In this document: piece by piece, positions 1-6,095 of the stretch | How positions within the stretch are numbered: the stretch's first letter is position 1 | Layout of the letters: each line of letters starts with the position of its first letter | From: Bacteroidota bacterium | GTDB lineage: Bacteria > Bacteroidota > Ignavibacteria > Ignavibacteriales > Melioribacteraceae | Direction: 5' to 3' | Length of the DNA stretch: 9,412 bases | NCBI GenBank assembly: GCA_021812745.1 | Contig: JAKAMS010000080.1 | Coordinates: 1 to 9,412, forward strand | Made by a program: the position numbers and the translations under genes | Notes under the pieces: model-generated | Told to the model about the DNA's origin: nothing | What the model saw: the letters and a program-made list of their open reading frames with translations, nothing else | Databases searched by the model: none

Positions 1-18
1 GATAAGTTTTGTTTTCAT
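1..18 (-). CDS. Start of a minus-strand gene cut off by the left window edge (partial)
   Basis: Reading leftwards, an ATG at 18-16 begins MKTKLI and then leaves the window. It is preceded on the minus strand by GGAAGGA, a good Shine-Dalgarno sequence, about 4 bases before the ATG. The ATG at 23-21 cannot be the start because it reads M-K-stop. A basic residue pattern followed by Leu-Ile would suit a signal peptide or membrane segment, but six codons cannot show this. The gene would be divergent from the tricorn-type gene. No function can be proposed. Confidence 0.4.
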
Positions 19-346
19 TTCATCCTTCCGAAAATTTGATAATTTACCCATTACGGATATATGATTAAAAGCGCGTGGAAATTAAAGAATTATTTTTTCG
101 AATACACATCTTTAACAATATTTAACATGGAATGAAATTTTTGATTCCCGGTTCAAATCATTATGTTATGCTTGGAGACTAGGTTTAGATACCAAAGCTG
201 CGGACTTAGCTGGACGCCGCTGTCTCCGTTATTTTCAGCATCAAGATATTATTTGTACTTTTCTACATAGAAAGGAATGAACATCATACTCTGTTAATCT
301 AAAATCCACATCAAAAAAATTCATTAACTAAAATAGATGAGGTTAT
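19..346. other. Divergent intergenic spacer of 328 bases
   Basis: No credible reading frame lies between the putative leftward gene start and the tricorn-type gene. The stretch is AT-rich except for about 190-228, which is clearly richer in G+C and contains the inverted repeat listed separately. The leader just before 347 carries GAGG (339-342), 4 bases before the ATG. TAAAAT at 300-305 could be a -10 box, but no -35 partner is convincing, so no promoter is called. The direct-repeat element seen before the minus-strand genes is absent here. Confidence 0.6.
174..227. repeat. Imperfect inverted repeat that could form a nested stem
   Basis: GGAGAC at 174-179 is exactly complementary to GTCTCC at 222-227. 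Inside it, GCGG (200-203) can pair with CCGC (217-220). AGCT at 196-199 and 208-211 offers a competing short stem, and GGAC occurs twice 10 bases apart. The segment stands out in base composition from its AT-rich surroundings. It could be a structured leader, the relic of a small RNA or mobile-element end, or chance. It does not match any RNA family that I recognise. Confidence 0.2.
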
Positions 347-3300
347 ATGAAAAAAGTATCGGTTCTACTTTGCTCATTAATTTTTGTGCTCTGCGCTATA
401 GATCTTTCAGCGCAAGTTGAAGTTCGCATGGTGCAAAATCCCGACGTTTCAAAAACACATATAGTCTTTACGTATGCGGGCGATTTGTGGATCGTAGCGA
501 AAGAGGGAGGCACGGCATTCAAACTCAGTTCGCCAAAGGGACAGGAACTTTATCCAAAATTTTCACCCGACGGTTCTCAAATTGCGTTCAGCGGAATTTA
601 TAACAACAACTACGATGTATATGTAGTTCCTTCCTTTGGCGGTGTACCAATAAGGGTTACTCATCACGGAATGAACGATAGAATAATTGATTGGTATCCT
701 GACGGAAAAAATCTCCTATACGTTTCTTCAATGAACAGCGGCAAACAACGATTTGACCAATTTTATAAAGTTGGTATGAACGGAGGAGATCCGGAAATGC
801 TTCCTATTCCTTACGGTGAAATGGCGTCACTATCTCCGGATGGGAAAAAAATTGCATATACACCTTTGAGCCAAGCATTTAGAACATGGAAACGCTATCG
901 CGGCGGCTGGCATGCGAACATTTGGATTTTCGATCTTGAAAAGAAAACAGCGGAAAACATTTCAAATAGTCTTAGCAATGATGAATTCCCGATGTGGTCA
1001 GGAAATAAAATTTATTATCTGTCGGACCGCGGTAAAGACTTACGGGCAAATATTTGGTCTTACAATATTGACACAAAAGAGAATAAGCAAATCACAAAGT
1101 TCACCGACTACGATATTCATTTCCCTTCTATCGGTCCATCAGATATCGTTTTTGAAAAAGGCGGAAAACTTTTTCTATTAAATCTTGCAGATGAAAAATA
1201 CACGGAAGTAAACATTAAGATTGTAACAGATGAAATCACTTTAATGCCTCAGGCAGAAAACGTTTCGAAACTAATTCAGAATGCATGGCTTTCTCCTGAT
1301 GGAAAGCGCGCGCTCATTGAAGCCCGTGGAGAAATTTTTTCCGTACCTGCGGAAAACGGTCCAATATTTAATTTAACCAAAAGTTCAGGAGCGGCAGAAA
1401 GATATCCCGCATGGTCGCCGGATGGAAAATATGCGGCATATTGGAGCGATAAATCCGGCGAGTATGAATTGACCGTAAGAAACTTGAAAAATCCGAACGA
1501 CGAGAAAAAACTAACTTCGTACGGAGCCGGGTACCGTTATCAATTATATTGGTCGCCGGACAGTAAGATGCTTGCTTTCATAGATAAAGCAATGGCAATA
1601 AAAATTTATGATATGGAAAAAGATAAGACTTACGATGTTGACAAGGCGCTTCATTTCTATCAAGGCGATTTGCAAAGTTTTAGTGTTAGCTGGTCTGCAG
1701 ATAGCAAATGGCTTGCTTACTCACGCGATTTAGAAAATCAAAAATCGGCTCTCTTCTTATTTGACGTGAAAGAAGAGAAGACACATCAAGTTACAGCCGG
1801 CTACTATGGAGACTCAAACCCGGCATTCGATCCGGATGGAAAATATTTGTACTTCACAACCAACAGAACTCTCAAACCGGTTTACAGCGATATTGACAAC
1901 ACATTCATTTATCCGAATACAACAAATATTGCCGCCGTAACATTGAATGAAGATATTATTTCTCCGCTTGCGCCAAAGAACGACACAACTTCAGTAAAAA
2001 AAGAAGAGCCAAAGAAAGATGAGAAAGATGGGAAGAAAGAAGGATCAAAAGATGAGAAGAAGACTGATGCAAAAGAAAAATCTAAAGACGTTAAGATCAC
2101 TCTTGAAAATTTTGAAGACAGAATTGTAATACTTCCGGCTACCCCGGGTAATTACGGGAACATTGCCGCGGTTTCCGGCAAACTGATTTATCAAAGAATG
2201 CCTAACAGCGGTGCGGCCAATAAAAACAAAGCCGTTGTTTATTATGATCTTGAAGCCCGTGAGGAAAAAACTATTATTGATGATGCAGATGCATTTCAAG
2301 TAAGTGCTGATGGAAAAAAAATCCTTCTGGTTAAAGGCAGTAATTTTTCTGTTGTTGATATTGCGCCAACACAAAAAATGGAAAAGATGATGCCTACTTC
2401 TCAACTTGAAATGACAATTGATCCAAAAGCCGAATGGAAACAAATCTTTAATGATGTTTGGAGATTTGAACGCGATTTCTTTTATGATCCAAACATGCAC
2501 GGGGTTGATTGGAACGAAATGCGCACTCACTACGGAAAATTAATTGACAACTGCGTAACGCGCTGGGATGTAAATTTTGTTATTGGCGAGTTGATTGCCG
2601 AACTAAACGCTTCTCACACTTATAGAGGCGGCGGCGATGTCGAAGAATCTCCGACAAGAAACGTTGGTTATCTAGGCATAGATTGGGAAATAGCAAACGG
2701 TGCATACAGAATCAAAAAAATAATTAACGGCGCTCCTTGGGATACCGAAGTCCGTTCTCCTTTAATGATGCCCGGCTTAAAAGTTAAAGAAGGAGATTAC
2801 ATACTTGAAGTTAACGGCTCGCCTATTGATGTAGCTAAAGATCCATGGGCAGCATTTGAAGGTCTTGCGGGAAAAACTGTAGAGCTTACAATAAACAGTA
2901 AACCAAACTTTGAGGGCTCACGTAAAATTTCTGTTGCTACAATTCCCGACGAAACACGATTAAGAAATCTGGCTTGGATTGAATCGAACAGAAAACGAGT
3001 TGACGAAGCAACCAACGGAAAGATTGGATATATATATGTCCCGAGTACGGGTATTGACGGACAAAATGAATTGATAAGACAATTCGCCGCTCAATTTAAA
3101 AAAGAAGGATTGATCATTGATGAACGGTTCAACGACGGCGGACAAATACCAGACCGGTTTATTGAAATACTCGACCGTAAGCCGCTTGCGTTCTGGGCAG
3201 TGCGCGATGGAAAAACATGGCAGTGGCCTCCATTCGCTAATTTTGGTCCAAAAGTAATGCTGATAAACGGATGGAGCGGTTCCGGCGGCGATGCATTCCC

Positions 3301-3616
3301 GGATTATTTCAGAAAAGCAAAATTAGGTCCTCTTGTTGGAACAAGAACATGGGGCGGATTAATTGGAATTACCGGTGCACCTGCTCTAATTGATGGCGGA
3401 AGCGTAACGGTTCCTACTTTCCGCATGTTTGATCCGGACGGAAAATGGTTCAAGGAAGGTCATGGCGTAGATCCCGATATTGAAGTGATTGACGACCCGG
3501 CACAACTTTCAAAAGGAATTGACCCGCAGCTCGAAAGAGGAATTCAAGAAGAGATGAAACTATTAGAAAAGAATCCGCCGGTTAATCCAAAGCAACCGCC
3601 GTATGAAAAAAGATAA
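347..3616 (+). CDS. Exported tricorn protease homologue (S41-type serine peptidase with beta-propellers and PDZ)
   Basis: This 1089-residue protein matches the length and order of tricorn proteases, which degrade peptides into short fragments. A signal peptide (about 1-22, cleavage before Gln23) implies periplasmic or extracytoplasmic location, unlike the cytosolic archaeal enzyme. Propeller repeats of the (F/W/L)SPDGK type occur at about residues 72, 116, 162, 315, 356, 402, 449 and 494. A Lys/Glu/Asp-rich linker spans 551-583. A helical region from about 694 leads to S-H-T (Ser756-His757), a PDZ-like domain covers about 772-868, and G-S-G-G-D contains the probable nucleophile Ser979. Glu1037 in EGHGVDPDIEV completes the set. 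These align in order and near-identical spacing with Ser745, His746, Ser965 and Glu1023 of the Thermoplasma enzyme, so activity is likely. The start is supported by GAGG at 339-342. A terminator follows the stop, and the gene appears monocistronic. Confidence 0.93.
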   Translation: MKKVSVLLCSLIFVLCAIDLSAQVEVRMVQNPDVSKTHIVFTYAGDLWIVAKEGGTAFKLSSPKGQELYPKFSPDGSQIAFSGIYNNNYDVYVVPSFGGVPIRVTHHGMNDRIIDWYPDGKNLLYVSSMNSGKQRFDQFYKVGMNGGDPEMLPIPYGEMASLSPDGKKIAYTPLSQAFRTWKRYRGGWHANIWIFDLEKKTAENISNSLSNDEFPMWSGNKIYYLSDRGKDLRANIWSYNIDTKENKQITKFTDYDIHFPSIGPSDIVFEKGGKLFLLNLADEKYTEVNIKIVTDEITLMPQAENVSKLIQNAWLSPDGKRALIEARGEIFSVPAENGPIFNLTKSSGAAERYPAWSPDGKYAAYWSDKSGEYELTVRNLKNPNDEKKLTSYGAGYRYQLYWSPDSKMLAFIDKAMAIKIYDMEKDKTYDVDKALHFYQGDLQSFSVSWSADSKWLAYSRDLENQKSALFLFDVKEEKTHQVTAGYYGDSNPAFDPDGKYLYFTTNRTLKPVYSDIDNTFIYPNTTNIAAVTLNEDIISPLAPKNDTTSVKKEEPKKDEKDGKKEGSKDEKKTDAKEKSKDVKITLENFEDRIVILPATPGNYGNIAAVSGKLIYQRMPNSGAANKNKAVVYYDLEAREEKTIIDDADAFQVSADGKKILLVKGSNFSVVDIAPTQKMEKMMPTSQLEMTIDPKAEWKQIFNDVWRFERDFFYDPNMHGVDWNEMRTHYGKLIDNCVTRWDVNFVIGELIAELNASHTYRGGGDVEESPTRNVGYLGIDWEIANGAYRIKKIINGAPWDTEVRSPLMMPGLKVKEGDYILEVNGSPIDVAKDPWAAFEGLAGKTVELTINSKPNFEGSRKISVATIPDETRLRNLAWIESNRKRVDEATNGKIGYIYVPSTGIDGQNELIRQFAAQFKKEGLIIDERFNDGGQIPDRFIEILDRKPLAFWAVRDGKTWQWPPFANFGPKVMLINGWSGSGGDAFPDYFRKAKLGPLVGTRTWGGLIGITGAPALIDGGSVTVPTFRMFDPDGKWFKEGHGVDPDIEVIDDPAQLSKGIDPQLERGIQEEMKLLEKNPPVNPKQPPYEKR

Positions 3617-3632
3617 TCTTTAATATTTCTGC

Positions 3633-3665
3633 GTCTCCCTTCTTCGCAAGGAGGGAGACTTTTTT
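3633..3665 (+). terminator. Rho-independent terminator of the tricorn-type gene
   Basis: GTCTCCCT (3633-3640) pairs perfectly with AGGGAGAC (3652-3659). The stem extends inwards through TCTT/AAGG, with one T-G wobble, to a 3-base CGC loop, about 12 pairs in all. Six T follow directly at 3660-3665. It starts 16 bases after the stop. On the minus strand the hairpin is followed by GCAGAAATATT with no U-tract, so it is a one-way terminator, although it sits exactly between converging genes. Confidence 0.9.
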
Positions 3666-4724
3666 CTAATCTAAAAACCAATCCCAAAAATTTGTTTTCT
3701 CTTTGGACGGTTGTTTGTAATTACGCCAAAATTTTGTGTACATACTTTGCTCAATCAGTCCAACCGGTCCTTGATAAATTCCCCCGTCCTTAAAACCGTC
3801 ATAAACTCTAACTGCAATTACATTTTCCTTGTTGGCGAGCAGCAAATCTTGTGGAATAAAATATCCGCGGAATAATTGCCATTCTTCTTTTGTGTTATAA
3901 CGTATCGGTTGAGCATTCAAATTACCAGTAGAGCCGATTAATTTTCCGTTAAGATAAACTTCATCAATATCATCAATCTTGCCCAACACAAGAACCAATT
4001 TTTTGCTTGCTAATTTATCATCCGGCTTAAATGATAAACGGTACCAAGCAAAACCGTCATAGTTTTCATAACCTTGGTTTTCCCAATGACCGGGGACAAG
4101 AATTTTGCCCCAATCTTTATCATTAAGTTTTTCTTCTTTCCAATTTATATCATCGCCGGTTTTAAATTCCCAAATGCCGCTGAGATCCAGATCTAATTTC
4201 ATAGCGTCTTTATTTTCATATAATCCAATTTCTCCTTCAAGGATTCCTCCCTCTAACTCGGCATCATAGACACGGACTGCAATTACGTTCTCTTTATTTG
4301 AAAGCAAATATTTATCAGGAATATGATATTCCCGCCAGGCATTGTAAGCAGTTTTATAATTTGGGGGGAACGATCCGGAGAATCCTATTAAATTGCCGTT
4401 CAGGTAAACTTCATCAACATCATCTATTCTTCCAAGCTTTAATGTTATGCCGTTTCCTTTTGATGTGTGATTGAATGTAAAATGTTTTCTATACCACGCA
4501 TAGCCATCGTAACCATGAAATCCTTGATTTTCCCATGAAGAAGGAACTTGTACAGTCTCCCAAGATTTGTCGTCATAATTCTGCGCTGACCAGTTCTTAT
4601 CATCGCCGATAGAAAATTTCCAACTTCCTTTAAGATTTACCAGGCGTTCTAAATTCTGAGGAAAAGAGAGCCCAGACAGAAACAATAAGAACCCGGTTAC
4701 AGCGCAGATAACTTTCATATTCAT
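3666..4724 (-). CDS. Exported protein with two tandem GH2-type sugar-binding (jelly-roll) domains
   Basis: The 352-residue protein has a signal peptide (about 1-22; Gln23 follows) and two copies of one domain, residues about 31-170 and 181-326. WENQG recurs exactly 150 residues apart (64 and 214), as do D-D-(V/I)-D-E-V-Y-L-N-G (101 and 251). NKENVIAVRVYD recurs at 143 and 298. The pattern W-x(n)-VP-x-x-WENQG-Y-x-x-Y-D-G-x-AWYR, then a (D/E)VYLNG-x-x-IG turn and an NVIAVRVYD strand, is that of the galactose-binding-like N-terminal domain of family 2 glycoside hydrolases. No TIM-barrel or other catalytic domain follows, only an aromatic tail (W333, W347, W349). I infer carbohydrate binding or an adhesion/scaffold role rather than hydrolysis. 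Met3 is an alternative start; the Shine-Dalgarno is weak. The direct-repeat element lies 60 bases upstream. Confidence 0.8.
   Translation of the reverse strand: MNMKVICAVTGFLLFLSGLSFPQNLERLVNLKGSWKFSIGDDKNWSAQNYDDKSWETVQVPSSWENQGFHGYDGYAWYRKHFTFNHTSKGNGITLKLGRIDDVDEVYLNGNLIGFSGSFPPNYKTAYNAWREYHIPDKYLLSNKENVIAVRVYDAELEGGILEGEIGLYENKDAMKLDLDLSGIWEFKTGDDINWKEEKLNDKDWGKILVPGHWENQGYENYDGFAWYRLSFKPDDKLASKKLVLVLGKIDDIDEVYLNGKLIGSTGNLNAQPIRYNTKEEWQLFRGYFIPQDLLLANKENVIAVRVYDGFKDGGIYQGPVGLIEQSMYTKFWRNYKQPSKEKTNFWDWFLD
3747..4184 (-). repeat. Second copy of the duplicated sugar-binding domain
   Basis: This encodes residues about 181-326 of the jelly-roll protein. It shares with the first copy the VP-x-x-WENQG, AWYR, D-D-I-D-E-V-Y-L-N-G-x-L-I-G and NKENVIAVRVYD blocks. 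It differs by a 5-residue insertion before NKENVIAVRVYD and by diverged codons, so the duplication is old rather than recent. Confidence 0.8.
4215..4634 (-). repeat. First copy of the duplicated sugar-binding domain
   Basis: This encodes residues about 31-170 of the jelly-roll protein, in register with the second copy at a 150-residue offset over most of its length. Conserved blocks include L-x-G-x-W-x-F at the start, VPSSWENQG, DGYAWYR, DDVDEVYLNG and NKENVIAVRVYD. Confidence 0.8.
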
Positions 4725-4748
4725 TGCTCAGCCCATTTTACTCTGTAT

Positions 4749-4779
4749 AATATAGCCAGCGCAACAATTAGTTATGCAA
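4749..4779 (-). promoter_or_regulatory. Possible promoter of the jelly-roll gene
   Basis: On the minus strand TTGCAT (4779-4774) and TATATT (4754-4749) are separated by 19 bases. The -10 matches TATAAT at five of six positions, while the -35 and the long spacer are poor. A start near 4742 would give a leader of about 17-20 bases and place the direct-repeat array at about -43 to -71, the usual position for an activator. This is weak on its own and plausible only together with the repeats. Confidence 0.3.
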
Positions 4780-4784
4780 TCTCT

Positions 4785-4813
4785 TTGTAATTTGTTGTAA
4801 AAAATTGTCACAA
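4785..4813 (-). promoter_or_regulatory. Direct-repeat element upstream of the jelly-roll gene (candidate response-regulator site)
   Basis: On the minus strand TGACAA, TTACAA and TTACAA follow one another with exact 10-base spacing (plus-strand half-site starts 4805, 4795, 4785). The 19 bases at 4795-4813 match those at 5342-5360 at 17 of 19 positions. The element begins directly after the stop codon of the HEAT gene, 60 bases before the jelly-roll start codon. Tandem half-sites one helical turn apart are typical of OmpR/PhoB-family regulators. That the neighbouring regulator binds here is inference. Confidence 0.5.
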
Positions 4814-5251
4814 TTATATTCCGTCATTTAAAGTAACAACTGTTTTATCAGCATTATATTCTTCTGCAATAGCACTGCATATTCTTTTTACTTTTAGATC
4901 ATCATCCTTTACTGCTGCGGCATAGATTGCATCCATTCCTTTTTCATCACCAATCTTATAAAGGACTAATGCAATCAGAACACGGTTTTTGGGATTTTTT
5001 TCTACTTTGAATTGATCTACCAATGCTTCAACAGCTTCAGTAACCTGGTATAGCCCAGCAAAATAGATTGAGCTTTTTCTTAAGCCGTCATTTTCCGATT
5101 TGATACCATTGTTCAAATTTTTGATTGAATATTCTTTGAACTCTGGATAAGTGTTTTTCGCACTCTGCCCCATAGTTGCAGAGGTAAGAACTAAAACCGT
5201 CATTACAGTTAATAATGCGCTTTTAACGAATGTGTTGTTTGTACTTTTCAT
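4814..5251 (-). CDS. Small exported HEAT-repeat-like protein
   Basis: The 145-residue protein begins with a signal peptide (about 1-28, Gln29 next). Two to three helical-hairpin repeats of HEAT type follow, at about 43-82, 84-116 and 117-132. The cues are S-x-N-x-G-L-R-x-S-x-x-Y-F-A-G, then N-R-V-L-I-A-L-V-L-Y-K-I-G-D-x-x-G, then L-K-V-K-R-I-C. HEAT repeats form curved helical scaffolds for protein contacts; no catalytic motif is present. The start is secure: AAAGGAG lies 6 bases before the ATG. It follows the response-regulator gene on the same strand after 157 bases and has its own direct-repeat element, so it is probably transcribed separately and controlled by that regulator. A periplasmic partner or feedback role for the sensor kinase is possible but unproven. 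Confidence 0.7.
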   Translation of the reverse strand: MKSTNNTFVKSALLTVMTVLVLTSATMGQSAKNTYPEFKEYSIKNLNNGIKSENDGLRKSSIYFAGLYQVTEAVEALVDQFKVEKNPKNRVLIALVLYKIGDEKGMDAIYAAAVKDDDLKVKRICSAIAEEYNADKTVVTLNDGI

Positions 5252-5320
5252 TTCTTTCTCCTTTGATTGTTGAGTTGTTCTTTATCTCTACATCATTAGT
5301 CGAAATGTTTCAAAGGAGAG

Positions 5321-5360
5321 TTGTCAAAGTTGCATAAAGAATTGTAATCAATTGTCACAA
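5321..5360 (-). promoter_or_regulatory. Direct-repeat element upstream of the HEAT-repeat gene (candidate response-regulator site)
   Basis: On the minus strand the order is TGACAA (5357-5352), TTACAA (5347-5342), a degenerate TATGCAA, and TGACAA (5326-5321). The first two half-sites are 10 bases apart, and the last is 21 bases from the second, so all lie on about the same helix face. The core 5342-5360 is the near twin of 4795-4813. The last half-site also contains a perfect TTGACA (-35-like, 5327-5322), but no good -10 box follows at normal spacing. This would suit an activator-dependent promoter. The element ends 69 bases before the HEAT start codon. Confidence 0.5.
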
Positions 5361-5408
5361 GTCAATACGGTTCTCTATTTCCAAAGTAAAGTGTGCTGAA
5401 TTATTTTT

Positions 5409-6086
5409 CTACGTAATTAGTTTGTAGCCAATTCCATGAACAGTGAGTATTGTTCTTGAATTGTTGGGGTCTGTTTCTATTTTTTGGCGGAGTTTAACAA
5501 TGAAGTTATCAATAGTACGCGATGTTGTATAAACATCTTGCCATACGTTTTTTAAAAGATCATCTCGGCTAACTGTTTGGTTCCGGTGATCATATAAATA
5601 TTTAAGAAGTTCAAATTCTTTATGGGACATTTGCACGGCGTTTCCGTCATCAGAAGCGTTGTAACTGGGGAAGTGGATTTCAAGTTTGCCTATTTTTATC
5701 AAATCATTTTTTGTTTCGGATTTTTCTGTCCGGCGCAAAATTGCTTTGATGCGTGCCAGAAGTTCACGTAAGCTAAACGGTTTTGTAACGTAATCATCCG
5801 CGCCGAGTTCAAGTCCAATTATTTTATCTACTTCTTCCCCTTTTGCTGTTAGAAGAATAATAGGAGTAGCATTTTTTTGTTCACGTGCTTTCCGGCAGAC
5901 ATCAAAGCCGGAAAGTTTTGGAAGCATAACATCCAGCAGAATCAGGTCATATTTATTTTCAAGAATTTTTTTCAATCCGTCTTCGCCGTTACCGGCAAAA
6001 TCAACTTCATAACCTTCAAATTCCAGATTGTCTTTAAGCCCCATTCTCATATTCGGTTCATCTTCAACTATAAGCAGTCTGGGCAT
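5409..6086 (-). CDS. Two-component response regulator, OmpR/PhoB family
   Basis: The 225-residue protein has a receiver domain (1-120) with the acidic pair Glu8/Asp9, phospho-acceptor Asp52 in LLDVMLP, switch residues Thr80 and Tyr99, and Lys102 in TKPF. A winged-helix DNA-binding domain spans about 128-225. It carries the usual M-S-x-K-E-F-E-L-L-x-Y-L segment, the recognition helix around SRTIDNFIVKLRQKIE (189-204) and the C-terminal wing V-x-G-x-G-Y-K. All phosphorylation residues are present, so it should be a normal phosphorylation-activated transcription factor. AAGGAG sits 5 bases before the ATG and overlaps the stop codon of the kinase gene, implying an operon with coupled translation. 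The likely targets are the direct-repeat elements before the two downstream genes. No terminator hairpin is visible after its stop. Confidence 0.95.
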   Translation of the reverse strand: MPRLLIVEDEPNMRMGLKDNLEFEGYEVDFAGNGEDGLKKILENKYDLILLDVMLPKLSGFDVCRKAREQKNATPIILLTAKGEEVDKIIGLELGADDYVTKPFSLRELLARIKAILRRTEKSETKNDLIKIGKLEIHFPSYNASDDGNAVQMSHKEFELLKYLYDHRNQTVSRDDLLKNVWQDVYTTSRTIDNFIVKLRQKIETDPNNSRTILTVHGIGYKLIT

Positions 6087-6095
6087 AATTTCTCC

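Noticed and set aside
144..165. GGTTCAAATC (150-159), resembling a tRNA T-loop
   Set aside because: The flanking bases do not form a T-stem (CCC before, ATT after), and no anticodon or acceptor stem can be built around it on either strand.
180..195. TTTAGATACC, reminiscent of the conserved 16S rRNA ATTAGATACC segment
   Set aside because: The surrounding bases do not continue as rRNA, and a roughly 10-base similarity is not evidence of a gene.
1909..2530. Minus-strand open frames, one rich in Ser/Phe, inside the tricorn-type gene
   Set aside because: They are the antisense reading of the Lys/Glu-rich linker and adjacent coding sequence. They lack credible ribosome sites and sit wholly within a well-supported gene.
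3633..3665. The terminator hairpin as a bidirectional terminator for both converging genes
   Set aside because: On the minus strand the hairpin is preceded by A-rich sequence and followed by GCAGAAATATT, with no U-tract, so only the plus-strand direction is supported.
4215..4634. Recent tandem duplication at DNA level in the jelly-roll gene
   Set aside because: The two copies are alike in protein blocks but have diverged in codons and carry a length difference, so the duplication is old and not a sign of recent instability or assembly error.
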